The position numbers were made by a program, and so were the translations under genes. Below are positions 24,280-32,105 of a DNA stretch of 64,000 nt, one piece after another. How positions within the stretch are numbered: position 1 is the stretch's first letter; each line of letters starts with the position of its first letter. Where the stretch lies: contig NZ_NKYF01000014.1 in assembly GCF_002262885.1 (NCBI RefSeq), positions 1 to 64,000 on the forward strand, given 5' to 3'. The DNA is from Pseudonocardia sp. MH-G8 (lineage in GTDB: Bacteria > Actinomycetota > Actinomycetes > Mycobacteriales > Pseudonocardiaceae). The notes beneath the pieces were generated by a model. It saw only the letters and a program-made list of their open reading frames with translations, had not been told where the DNA came from and searched no databases.

Positions 24280-24617
24280 ACCGGACGCTGGACGCGCTGG
24301 CCAGCGGCCAATGCCGTGTCCACCTGGCTCGACGCGTGTGGCTCCGTGCAGGACGTCGAGGGTGCATGGTCGGCAGGCGAACGTGCTTCTCATCCGATGG
24401 ACTGCTACCAGGTCGTTCAACACGCCCGGGACGATTCGGCAAAAGCGCCTAGATCGACTGTTCGCGAACCGGTCGCCACGGCGACCCTCTCGACAACGGG
24501 CAACACCGCGGCTAGTGCTACAGCAGTAGATCGTGATAACGCGAGTCGTGATCGCCGGTGTGGCGTGCCCACTGTCGGGGAGAGCGTGGTGCCGAATCAG
24601 GCCGGCGGATGCGGATG
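24280..24617. other. Intergenic stretch of lower G+C without a recognisable gene
   Basis: Several short open frames exist on both strands but none has the third-position bias of coding DNA here, and no protein family is recognised. A decayed gene is possible. The stretch ends at a repeat cluster. Confidence 0.4.
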
Positions 24618-24681
24618 TGATCGCTGCGGGAAGCACCTGACCGTCGTCGCGACAGCGTCCACGCGCGGCTCGAACCGATCA
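24618..24681. repeat. Dispersed intergenic repeat, family 1, partial copy D
   Basis: TGATCGCTGCGGGAAGCAC, then CTGACCGTCG..., and ending CGAACCGATCA align with the second half of copies A-C. It closely matches copy E at 57491 (TGATCGCTGCGAGAAGCAC), so D and E form a subfamily. Confidence 0.65.
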
Positions 24682-24691
24682 GCTGCGGTGA

Positions 24692-24747
24692 TCATCGGTT
24701 GGGTGCACGAACGGCCGGATGTGGCCGCCCGTGCACCCAACCGATGA
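24692..24747. repeat. Palindromic intergenic unit, family 2, copy 1
   Basis: Arms of 18 bp (TCATCGGTTGGGTGCACG and its exact complement) enclose a 20-nt centre that itself holds GGCC-N6-GGCC. The unit is flanked by GATC-type ends and aligns along its whole length with 54041-54103 and 54122-54183. It abuts family 1 copy D. Confidence 0.7.
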
Positions 24748-24946
24748 CCATGCTTCTGGCCGGCGCTTCCGGTCCAGGAATCGGTCCCGCCCGCCCGTCG
24801 CTGCTGACCAGGCAGAGCAAGGCAGTGGGCACCGGTCATCCGTTCACATCCGAACCGCTCAAGTCGGCCGCCCCGCGGCGGCCGACAGCCGGAGCGGCCG
24901 TGCCAGACTCGGCCGTTCGGATACCCGACCGGGAGGGTAGTTCCCG

Positions 24947-25669
24947 TTGCGCATCGTCGAGATGGCCGACCTGGCGCCGCAGCAGCGGCACGAACTGCTC
25001 ACCCGGCTGGTGGCGCCGTACTCGACAGCCATGATCTCCACGCTGGATGCGGTCGGCGAGCCGCTCGTCGCGCCGCTGGGTTACTGCGTGCCGATGCGTG
25101 GGCGGGTTGCGACGGTCGCGATCACCATCGCCGCCGTCCGCGACGCCGGCGGCGACCCCGAGTCGGTTCAGGCAGCAGCGTTGGCGCGCGGGGAGTTGGT
25201 GGCCAACTTGACCGCCTCGGACCTACCCCAGCACCTGGCCGACCTGTCGAGGGCGCCGCGCGAGCATGCCACCGGGGCGGTGCGGTGGCCGACCACTGCC
25301 TCGCACAAGGTCGCGGTGCCATCTCTGGTGGCCGGCCGGGCGCGGCTGGAGTGCCGGGTGATCGAGCCGGCAGGTCAGCCGTCCGTCCGCGACCACGTCG
25401 CCCGCCCACCCACCGGCTACGTGGTGATCGCCGAGGCACTCTGCGTGGTCGCCGACGACGATCTGCTCACGCCGCCGGTCGAGACGCCGGAGCGAGCGGC
25501 GAGGCAGGTCGAGTTCCCGTGGTTCTTCGGGCCGGCGGACCGGTCGGTGGTCGACGGGACGCGCGTGCACCAGGTTGTCGAGCAGCGGACCGACCGGGTC
25601 GACACGCGCAATCGCGTCGACCGTGGCGCGGACGATGCTCCCGCCCGGTCCCTCGCCGCGCCCGCGTAG
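24947..25669 (+). CDS. Flavin reductase-like domain protein (diverged)
   Basis: This 240-residue protein resembles the FMN-binding split-barrel flavin reductase family: YSTAMISTLDAVGEPLVAPLGYCVP aligns with the PRPIGWVST-x-N-x-APFS block, then ARGELVANLTASDL and HKVAVPSLVAGRARLECRVIE match the later strands. The C-terminal 50 residues are low in similarity. A TTG start is used, with GGGAGGG 9 nt upstream. Which flavin partner or substrate it serves is unclear; it lies alone between repeats and the hydroxy-acid operon. Confidence 0.55.
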   Translation: MRIVEMADLAPQQRHELLTRLVAPYSTAMISTLDAVGEPLVAPLGYCVPMRGRVATVAITIAAVRDAGGDPESVQAAALARGELVANLTASDLPQHLADLSRAPREHATGAVRWPTTASHKVAVPSLVAGRARLECRVIEPAGQPSVRDHVARPPTGYVVIAEALCVVADDDLLTPPVETPERAARQVEFPWFFGPADRSVVDGTRVHQVVEQRTDRVDTRNRVDRGADDAPARSLAAPA

Positions 25670-26022
25670 CCCATTCCGGGCAGCCGGCGCGCCGCGTCGT
25701 CGACGTGCCCAGCGGTGCAGTCGCCGGTGCAGGGCCCGCCCTGCTCGGCGATGCTCGCCACTTCGGGAGTCTCCTCGTCCACGTTCATCGAGATCAGAAA
25801 TTTTCTTCGTTGATGGACATGACGCCTTGTCGGCGTACGTGGACGAGGCGGATTCCAGTCAGCGTGCCCGGCCCGACTTCGACAGGTGCCTGACGTGGAC
25901 GGTGCACTCGTGCCCGGAGTACAGCTATCGCAGGCGGCGAAGAACGCGCGGCTCGCAACCACCCGTTGAGGGTTCGGGCGGGCCAGGGAGTGTGATCAGG
26001 CTGCTCCGCCAGGAATGCGCGC
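25670..26022. other. Intergenic stretch; possible short minus-strand peptide frame
   Basis: No confident gene. On the minus strand an ATG at 25788 opens MNVDEETPEVASIAEQGG followed by a C-x3-C (PCTGDC) before running antisense into the flavin reductase-like gene. A short AT-rich patch (AAATTTTC) lies just upstream. This could be a small peptide gene or chance. Confidence 0.25.
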
Positions 26023-27105
26023 CTACAGCGGAGGCATGGGTACCGCAAATCGCGCGGCTACGGTTTCGAGGCTGTTCCAGGTCGCCTCCGGGAGGTTGAT
26101 TCCCGACTTCGTCAGACGTTGGCGGTTCTGTACCTCGAAATCGCCGGGAACCTGGACCTCGGTCACCCCGGATGCGGGCGGTGTTGCTCTTGCGTCGGCG
26201 AGTACGCTGTCTACCGAAGAACGGTAGCCGTCGGTGCCGCCGAACGCCGCGGGATCGATGACGATGAGGAAGACTCCCGCCAGGAAGTTCGTCGATTCGG
26301 ACCGATCCCAGAAGATGTCGCCGCCGATGAGGGTTGGGTCTTGGTCGCCGATCATTGCTAGCCCGCCGATCAGGGCGGAAGCCAGGCCCAGTGCGTACCC
26401 CTTGTGTCCGGCGACCTCGCCGCCCAGGGGCATCAGGGAGCCATCGGCGAAGAAGGCCTCCGGTTGTCGTGCGGGCCTGCCATCACGATCCACGATGCAC
26501 CCCGGCGGCAGTTGTACGCCACGAGCATGGGCGACATCTACTTTGCCCCGAGCGATGTTGGTCATCGAACCGTCGAAGACGAAGGAACTGCTCCCACCGG
26601 GGATCGAGATCGACCAGGGATTGGCTCCCACGAAGCGGTCTCGTCCCCCGAACGGCGGCATCCATCCCACCTCCTTGCCGGCAGCGCCCACGGTCATGAG
26701 AGCGACCAGCCCTTGGTCCGCCGCCCGCTCGGTGTATTCACCGAGCCGTCCTATGTGTGCGGAATGACGTACTGCGACCGAAGCCATGCCATGCCGACGA
26801 GCTCGGTCGAGAGCCCAGTCGAGCGCGAAGGCGGTGGAGTACTGCCCGAAGCACCGGTGCGCGTCGATCAATCCGGTCACACCGTTGTCGGTCAGCACCT
26901 CCGGTCGTGCGGAAGGAACGATCTGCGCCTCATCCACCTGCGTCACGTACTGCTGGAGGCGGAGCACGCCATGGGAATCGTGACCTGAGAGGTTCGATCG
27001 CACCAGGTGGCGACCCACCTCCTCGGCCACGTCGTCGTCGGCGCCGGTGGCCCGGACGATGTCCGATGCGAAGTCGGTCAGAGCTGCGGCGGAACACGTG
27101 GGCAT
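26023..27105 (-). CDS. Ldh_2-family oxidoreductase (malate/lactate/ureidoglycolate dehydrogenase type)
   Basis: This 360-residue NAD(P)-dependent dehydrogenase shows the family's SNLSGHDSHGVLRLQQY, VRHSAHIGRLGEYTERAA, NPWSISIPG and GGEVAGHKGYALGLA blocks. It oxidises a 2-hydroxy acid to the keto acid; candidates are malate, lactate, sulfolactate or related acids. GAGGAG precedes the ATG. It is the last gene of an operon with a GntP permease, a VOC protein and an isocitrate-type dehydrogenase, so the transported acid is likely its substrate. Confidence 0.85.
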   Translation of the reverse strand: MPTCSAAALTDFASDIVRATGADDDVAEEVGRHLVRSNLSGHDSHGVLRLQQYVTQVDEAQIVPSARPEVLTDNGVTGLIDAHRCFGQYSTAFALDWALDRARRHGMASVAVRHSAHIGRLGEYTERAADQGLVALMTVGAAGKEVGWMPPFGGRDRFVGANPWSISIPGGSSSFVFDGSMTNIARGKVDVAHARGVQLPPGCIVDRDGRPARQPEAFFADGSLMPLGGEVAGHKGYALGLASALIGGLAMIGDQDPTLIGGDIFWDRSESTNFLAGVFLIVIDPAAFGGTDGYRSSVDSVLADARATPPASGVTEVQVPGDFEVQNRQRLTKSGINLPEATWNSLETVAARFAVPMPPL

Positions 27106-27130
27106 AGCATTAGCTCCTCGGGGTAGCGAC

Positions 27131-28627
27131 TCAGACGAAGATGCTGATCGCCAGGATCATGCCCAGCGAGACGACCGAGATCAGCATCGTCGGTACCGTC
27201 ACGGTCTTCAGCGTGCCGCGTGTCGTCATGTTCAACAGGGTCTGCCACATCCAGAAGCCGTTGCTGTTGACCTGGATCGCGAACAGTGCGCCCGACCCGA
27301 TCGCAAGGGCGATGAGTGGGGCCGGTGTCGCAACCTCGGACAACACCGGGGCGAGGATTCCGGCGGTGCTGATCGCAGCCAGCGAGGTGGATCCGATCAG
27401 GATGTGGATGACACAAGCGACGATCCAGGCAAGCAGTAGGGGGGTCAACGCGCTGGCCGTGAAGAGCTGGGTGAGGACGTCCCCGAGCGGCGAGGCGCTG
27501 ATGACGCCGGCCAACGAGCCGCTGATCCCGGTGAGCACCAGGATCGTGCCGCATTGTTTGAGGCCATCCGACATGATGCCATCGACGCGGTCCGAGGACG
27601 AATACCGCCACACCATGACATATGACAGGGAGAATCCGAGGAAGAGTGCGAACACCGGGTTCGTCAGCAGGCCGAGGATTCCACCGGGCGGATCGCCGTG
27701 CACGATCTGGAACACGCCGCCCGACACCACCAGTGCAAGGGCCAGGAGGAGCGGGAGGAGGGAGATCCCCAGTCTTGGCCGGCCTGGGCTCCGCGTCTCG
27801 TTGTGGTAGGCCTCGATCGGCGCTTCGCTCATTGGCGAGTGTGCCGGTTCGTCCGTGCCGCCGGCCGTGCGGTGGGCGGTGGATTCGGCGAAACCTTCAG
27901 CTGTTGCGACGTTTTGACCAGTCGGCCGATGCTCGTCCATCAGCTCGTCGGTGCTCGGGTTCCACATTCGCAACTTGATGAGCTGCACGTAGAGGAAGAC
28001 AGACATCACGCCGGTCGGGATACCAACGAGAAGGCCGTACCCCAGGACGCTGGTCAATGGCAGCTGCAGTAGTCCGGTGATGGCCAACAGGCTGAGACCC
28101 GGAACGACGAACATCTGCCCGAGTTGTGACCCCATCATCGTCGCGGAGGCCATCTTCGCGAGCCCTCCGGGGCCCAGGCGCTTACCCAGATTGCGGACGA
28201 GGGGCGCGGCGAGAACCATTTGAACGTCGGTGAAGAGGACGGGGAAGAGGAGCATGAGTACTAATGTGTAGGCGTAGGGCAGGTCCCGGTCGCGCGTGAT
28301 GCGGATCAGCCAGGCTGCGATCCTGTCGAAGACGCCGAGAGCGCGTAGCATTGATCCCAGCAACACGCCGAAGGTGATCAGGAGACCGATCTCCGCCATG
28401 ATGTCGGCGAAGCCATCCGTAATTGCCGTAACCGTTTCGGTGGGCCCCAGCCCCGCTGTGAGACCTAGATATGAAGTTCCCAGGAAGAGGCCGATTACGG
28501 CGTTGACCTTGAGGAAGACGATGAGTCCGATGATGATGACGAAGGCCAACGAGGCGTGGACGAGGATCGGGACGGTACCGATACCGGCGCCCGCCAGCGT
28601 CGCTGCATGGTCGTTCACTGTCTGCAC
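27131..28627 (-). CDS. GntP-family carboxylate permease
   Basis: This 498-residue permease has about twelve hydrophobic helices and the GntP pattern of LLITFGVLLGSMLRALG, TDVQMVLAAPLVRNLGKR, and GSTSLAAISTAGILAP in the second half. A ~50-residue hydrophilic loop near residues 225-280 divides the halves. GntP proteins import gluconate or other hydroxy-carboxylates with protons. The frame opens at a GTG at 28627, but GAGGAG suits a second GTG nine nt later (28618). It lies 25 bp before the Ldh_2 gene. Confidence 0.85.
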   Translation of the reverse strand: MQTVNDHAATLAGAGIGTVPILVHASLAFVIIIGLIVFLKVNAVIGLFLGTSYLGLTAGLGPTETVTAITDGFADIMAEIGLLITFGVLLGSMLRALGVFDRIAAWLIRITRDRDLPYAYTLVLMLLFPVLFTDVQMVLAAPLVRNLGKRLGPGGLAKMASATMMGSQLGQMFVVPGLSLLAITGLLQLPLTSVLGYGLLVGIPTGVMSVFLYVQLIKLRMWNPSTDELMDEHRPTGQNVATAEGFAESTAHRTAGGTDEPAHSPMSEAPIEAYHNETRSPGRPRLGISLLPLLLALALVVSGGVFQIVHGDPPGGILGLLTNPVFALFLGFSLSYVMVWRYSSSDRVDGIMSDGLKQCGTILVLTGISGSLAGVISASPLGDVLTQLFTASALTPLLLAWIVACVIHILIGSTSLAAISTAGILAPVLSEVATPAPLIALAIGSGALFAIQVNSNGFWMWQTLLNMTTRGTLKTVTVPTMLISVVSLGMILAISIFV

Positions 28628-28723
28628 TCCTCACGTCGATGTGAAGGTTCACGACTCACCACACGGGCTGCAGGGCTTCCCGACTGCGGCCGAACGAGGT
28701 GCCCGCAAGCGCGACGGCAAGGC

Positions 28724-29167
28724 TCACGCCGGTTGCTGCACCAGTTCGACCGTGCATCCCGTCGGTCCGTGCCGGAGGAAGGCACAGGGATGGCCGTACC
28801 CGCCGGTGAAGATCTGCGCGGTGGATTCGGACACGTCCTGCAGCGAGCGCGCGAGATCGGGTACGGCGAAGCAGACGTGGTGCAGGCCCTCGCCGTGCTC
28901 GTCGAGGTGCGTGCGCACAGGGCCGTCGCGCAGCGGCTGCACAATCTGCATCGCGGTGGTTCCCCCACCAGGCCGGTGACGACCGTCGGGACGGAGCCAC
29001 AGGAGCCGCACCCCGGCGTCCTCGACGATCTCGTCGTGCTCGCGCCGCAGTCCGAGGGTCCGCTCGAACCAGCGCGCCGCGGCGGGGGCGTCGTGGGCGG
29101 CCAGCGCCACGTGGTCGATCAGCGAGACTGTGGTGAGCCCCCGGTCGAGGTCGGCCTCGACGACCAT
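28724..29167 (-). CDS. VOC-superfamily (glyoxalase/epimerase-type) protein
   Basis: This 147-residue protein has a vicinal oxygen chelate fold: LIDHVALAAHDAPAAARWFERTLG at the start, and GEGLHHVCFAVPDL in the second module, resembling methylmalonyl-CoA epimerase-like proteins. The metal-binding H and E are in IDHV, LHHV and VELV. Its start overlaps the stop of the dehydrogenase gene upstream (ATGA), so it acts with that enzyme, perhaps as an epimerase on the substrate. The exact reaction is unknown. Confidence 0.8.
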   Translation of the reverse strand: MVVEADLDRGLTTVSLIDHVALAAHDAPAAARWFERTLGLRREHDEIVEDAGVRLLWLRPDGRHRPGGGTTAMQIVQPLRDGPVRTHLDEHGEGLHHVCFAVPDLARSLQDVSESTAQIFTGGYGHPCAFLRHGPTGCTVELVQQPA

Positions 29168-30264
29168 CAGGCGCCTTCGTCGAGTGCGGCGAGGATCGCC
29201 TCGCCCATCTGTGTGCAGGTCGCCGCGCCCCCGAGATCGGCCGTGACCGCAGTGCCGTCGGCGAGCACGCGAAGGGTGGCGGCGTCGATCTTCGAGGCAG
29301 CGTCCAGGGCGGCCTTGTCGTCGTGGCGCTCCCCGAGCCAGTCGAGCATCATCGCGGTCGAGAGGACCATTGCTGTCGGGTTGGCGAGGTTCCTACCGGC
29401 GATGTCCGGCGCGGAGCCGTGGGCGGGCTGGAACATGCCGTGCTCGTGGCCGACGTCGGCGGACGCGGCGAGCCCCAGCCCGCCGACCGTGGCCGCCGCG
29501 AGGTCCGAGATGATGTCGCCGAACATGTTCTCCGCGACCACCACGTCGAAGTGATCGGGCCGCAGCACCTGGAACGCGGTCATCGCGTCCACGTAGACGT
29601 GGTCGCGTTCGACGTCGGTGGATGCGTCCGCGACCTGGTCGAAGACCGACCGGAAGAACGCGTAGGAGCTCAGGACGTTGGCCTTGTCCACGCAGGTGAC
29701 CATCCGGCGGCCGTCGAGCGGACGCCCGTGGCGCTTGCGGGCGAGGCCGAACGCGATCTCGGAGACCTTCCGCGTGCCGTTGGCGGTGATCACGATGGTG
29801 TCGGTGGCCACCTCGCCGCGCACGTTGGTGCCCCCGGCGCGTGACGCGTAGAGCCCTTCGACGTTCTCGCGGACGACGACGTAGTCGATCGGGGCCTGGC
29901 CGGCGAGCGTCGCGGGCACACCGGGCAGGCTGCGGACGGGGCGGATGCCGGCGAACAGGTCCAGCGCGAAGCGCAGCCGGAAGATGACGTCGCCGTTGAC
30001 CTCGCGCCCGTCCGGGTGCCGCGCGTCGGGCAGTCCGATGGCGCCCATCAGGATGGCGTCGGCCGCCTCGCACGCCGCGAAGGTCTCCTCCGGCATCGCG
30101 ACCCCGGTCCGGCGCCAGCGTTCGGCGCCCGCGTCGTGGGGGTCGACCGAGACGCGCAGCCCCGGGACGATGCCGGTCACGCGGTCGAGTACCCGCAACG
30201 CGACGTCGGTGATCTCCGGGCCGATCCCGTCTCCGGGTAGTGCTGCCACCGTGTAATTGCCCAC
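29167..30264 (-). CDS. Isocitrate/isopropylmalate-type dehydrogenase (tartrate/D-malate dehydrogenase-like)
   Basis: This 365-residue beta-decarboxylating dehydrogenase begins NYTVAALPGDGIGPEI and has DYVVVRENVEGLYASR, VDAMTAFQVLRPDHFDVVVAENMFGDIISDLAA and the cofactor-loop HGSAPDIAGRNLANP. The wording around RENVEGLYA fits the tartrate/D-malate dehydrogenase branch rather than LeuB. The GTG at 30264 has AGAGGTGG before it. It is the first gene of the operon and sits directly beneath a GntR-type operator, so expression is probably inducible by its hydroxy-acid substrate. Confidence 0.88.
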   Translation of the reverse strand: MGNYTVAALPGDGIGPEITDVALRVLDRVTGIVPGLRVSVDPHDAGAERWRRTGVAMPEETFAACEAADAILMGAIGLPDARHPDGREVNGDVIFRLRFALDLFAGIRPVRSLPGVPATLAGQAPIDYVVVRENVEGLYASRAGGTNVRGEVATDTIVITANGTRKVSEIAFGLARKRHGRPLDGRRMVTCVDKANVLSSYAFFRSVFDQVADASTDVERDHVYVDAMTAFQVLRPDHFDVVVAENMFGDIISDLAAATVGGLGLAASADVGHEHGMFQPAHGSAPDIAGRNLANPTAMVLSTAMMLDWLGERHDDKAALDAASKIDAATLRVLADGTAVTADLGGAATCTQMGEAILAALDEGA

Positions 30265-30276
30265 TCGCCACCTCTT

Positions 30277-30287
30277 TGGTAAGACCA
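30277..30287. promoter_or_regulatory. FadR/GntR-type operator 1 (dehydrogenase side)
   Basis: TGGTAAGACCA is the core of PdhR/LldR/GlcC-type operators (TGGT-N3-ACCA). It lies 12 bp upstream of the dehydrogenase GTG, between promoter and ribosome binding site. The same core recurs at 30384. Confidence 0.65.
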
Positions 30288-30369
30288 CTTTCGGTTGGCG
30301 CCATGTGTACCTCAGGGTGTGAACGGGGCGCAAGAGATCGTGTTCGACGTAGAGGGCTTCCGGGCCGTC

Positions 30370-30398
30370 TTGACAGACTGAACCGGTAAGACCAATAT
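30370..30398 (+). promoter_or_regulatory. Sigma-70-type promoter for the GntR regulator
   Basis: TTGACA (30370-30375) and CAATAT (30393-30398) are separated by 17 bp, a good vegetative promoter reading toward the regulator. Operator 2 fills the end of the spacer and overlaps the -10. Confidence 0.5.
30384..30394. promoter_or_regulatory. FadR/GntR-type operator 2 (regulator side)
   Basis: CGGTAAGACCA shares GGTAAGACCA with operator 1 and overlaps the -10 of the regulator's promoter, consistent with autorepression. Confidence 0.6.
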
Positions 30399-30584
30399 CG
30401 AGGTTGTTGCCGCTCGGCGCGTTCGATCTCGAGCGGCACCTGCCCTCCCACCGGACGCACGAGTGGACGGGGACGCGACATCCGGGATCAGGCTCGGTCT
30501 CCGGAGCAGACACCCGCGGAGGCAGCACTGCGAGCACCATCCGACGACCAACCTGCCGCCCCCGACGCACGCCGCTCGGACCTG

Positions 30585-31256
30585 GTGGTGCAGCACGTGC
30601 TGCGGCGAATCCGGGACGGCAGCCTCAAGACCGGCGACCGGCTGCCGAACGAACGTGATCTCGCTGCCGAGTTCGGGGTGTCCCGGCCGGTCGTCCGGGA
30701 GGCCATCAGCCATCTGGCCGGCCGCGGCGTCGTCTCCCCCCGGCTCGGCAGCGGCTCGACGATCACCGCCGTGGCGCCCGAGCGCGCGCAGGAAGCCCTT
30801 TTCCTCTACCTCCGCGACAACCGCCTCGACTACCGCTCGGTACACGAGGTCCGCGAGCTCATCGAGGTCCACGCGGCCGGCGTCGCCGCAGTCCGCGCCA
30901 CTGAGGTCGACATCGCGGCGCTGCAGCAGTCCATGCGCACCCTGCGCGAGTCCTCCGCCGACCTTCCTGCGGCGGCCGATGCCGACGTGGCCTTCCACAC
31001 GGGCATCACCCGTGTCACCGGCAACCCGGTCTTCGAGTTGATCCTGTCCTCGCTGCACACCAGCCTGGTGAGCGTGCGCCAGCACAACCTCACCCTTGCT
31101 TCGGCCTACCAGGAGGCCGTGCGCTCGCACCAGGCCATTCTCGACGCCATCGCCGACGGGGACGAGACCGCCGCTCGGGTGTCCATGAGCGCACATCTGA
31201 ACGCGGTCTTCCGCTACTGGCAGGAGACGAATCCCGCCGCTGCCGCGCAGCGCTGA
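30585..31256 (+). CDS. FadR-subfamily GntR regulator of the hydroxy-acid operon
   Basis: This ~223-residue regulator has the GntR winged helix at residues 5-65 (LKTGDRLPNERDLAAEFGVSR, then VREAISHLAGRGVV) and a C-terminal FCD domain with the metal-binding pattern EVRELIEVHAAG, DVAFHTGI and SHQAIL. The FCD domain binds small carboxylates. The first in-frame canonical start is the GTG at 30585, which trims the usual N-terminal tail; open codons upstream (SPEQTPAEAALRAPSDDQ) suggest a non-canonical earlier start. It is divergent from the operon and two operators lie between. Confidence 0.85.
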   Translation: MVQHVLRRIRDGSLKTGDRLPNERDLAAEFGVSRPVVREAISHLAGRGVVSPRLGSGSTITAVAPERAQEALFLYLRDNRLDYRSVHEVRELIEVHAAGVAAVRATEVDIAALQQSMRTLRESSADLPAAADADVAFHTGITRVTGNPVFELILSSLHTSLVSVRQHNLTLASAYQEAVRSHQAILDAIADGDETAARVSMSAHLNAVFRYWQETNPAAAAQR

Positions 31257-31361
31257 TCCGGGAGGCCCAACCGGGCGAGTGCGAGACCGCGCCCGACCCG
31301 AGTCGCGGCTCGCTGATGACCGCGCGAGGCACGGCTCTGTCAGGTCAGTGATACGGCGCGG

Positions 31362-32105
31362 TCATCCCGTGGACGCCGTGGTGGCGCGCCCGACCGAGGA
31401 GGGCCTGCAGGTCGTCTCGCGCGGTTCCCCGTTGCGGGCGCCGCGGTGAGGCGGGGAGTGCAGGACCTCGATGGTCGGGTTGCCCGGTTCGAACGGGCCG
31501 ACTCCTCGGTCCCGGGATGCCGGCACGAGTCGGGTGATCATCGCTCGGCCGAGGACCAGCAGTATGCCGACGGCGAGGCCTCCGACGGCGAGCAGCCAGG
31601 GGCGCGCGCTGAGGTCCTCGGAGAACCGGTCGCCGGCGAGGAATCCGATGCCGACCAGGACGCCCGACCGCACCACCGTGGCGGGCACCACCCATGAGAG
31701 GAATCGCCGGACGTCCACCCGGGCTAGCCCCGCCGCGAGGAACGCCGGCACCGCGCCGAGGTCGACGAGCTTGGCGGCGATGACGACACGGGGCAGGTGC
31801 GCGTGGACCTGCGTGGTCAGCGTGTCGCGGCGCTCGTCGGTGAGCCCGAGCCGCACCAGCATCCGCCGCACGCCGGCTCGCTCGCCGTGCCGGCCCAGCG
31901 CGTAGAGCAGGGTGTCCGCGAGGACGTCGGCGCATGCGGCGGCCAGCCACACGCTCCACCACGTCAGCACTCCACCGCCGGCGAGGGCGGCGGCCGCGAC
32001 CGTGACGATCGGGCCTTCCAGCAGGGCGCCGACCACGACCAGGAGCACCGCCCGCATCGGATGCTCGGCCATTGCCGTGAGGACCGCGGCCTCTACGCCC
32101 GTCAC
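31362..32105 (-). CDS. DedA/VTT-domain membrane protein
   Basis: This 247-residue protein has about five hydrophobic segments and the VTT/DedA pattern: EGPIVTVAAAALAGGG, then DVLADTLLYALGRHGER, and a re-entrant region with PAFLAAGLARVDVRRFL. DedA proteins are lipid scramblases/flippases or proton-linked transporters. Its GTG overlaps the stop of the P-type ATPase gene (GTGA), ending a five-gene operon. The last ~28 residues are encoded by the antisense of the comEC remnant, so the natural C-terminus has probably been replaced. Confidence 0.8.
   Translation of the reverse strand: MTGVEAAVLTAMAEHPMRAVLLVVVGALLEGPIVTVAAAALAGGGVLTWWSVWLAAACADVLADTLLYALGRHGERAGVRRMLVRLGLTDERRDTLTTQVHAHLPRVVIAAKLVDLGAVPAFLAAGLARVDVRRFLSWVVPATVVRSGVLVGIGFLAGDRFSEDLSARPWLLAVGGLAVGILLVLGRAMITRLVPASRDRGVGPFEPGNPTIEVLHSPPHRGARNGEPRETTCRPSSVGRATTASTG
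31368..31449 (+). pseudogene. comEC: Remnant of a comEC 3' end
   Basis: In one frame this strand reads DAVVARPTEEGLQVVSRG then SPLRAPR and a TGA. The intact comEC at 23471 ends DVAVVGSQVGLELVSRG then SPLPAPR and a TGA. By my count 37 of the last 48 bases match and most differences are at third codon positions, as expected between two once-functional genes. No start or longer frame remains. It is antisense to the 3' end of the DedA-like gene and is best explained as a displaced comEC terminus. Confidence 0.6.

Noticed and set aside
27890..27960. The hydrophilic loop in the GntP permease as evidence of a frameshift or split gene
   Set aside because: The frame is continuous and helices resume in register; a central cytoplasmic loop is normal in this family, though long here.
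28656..29000. Second minus-strand gene overlapping the VOC gene
   Set aside because: It is an alternate frame of the VOC gene with no conserved motif.
23472..31367. A complete integrative element with recombinase
   Set aside because: The duplicated comEC end suggests insertion, but no integrase, relaxase or excisionase is visible and no exact att repeats could be identified by eye, so only an insertion scar is claimed.
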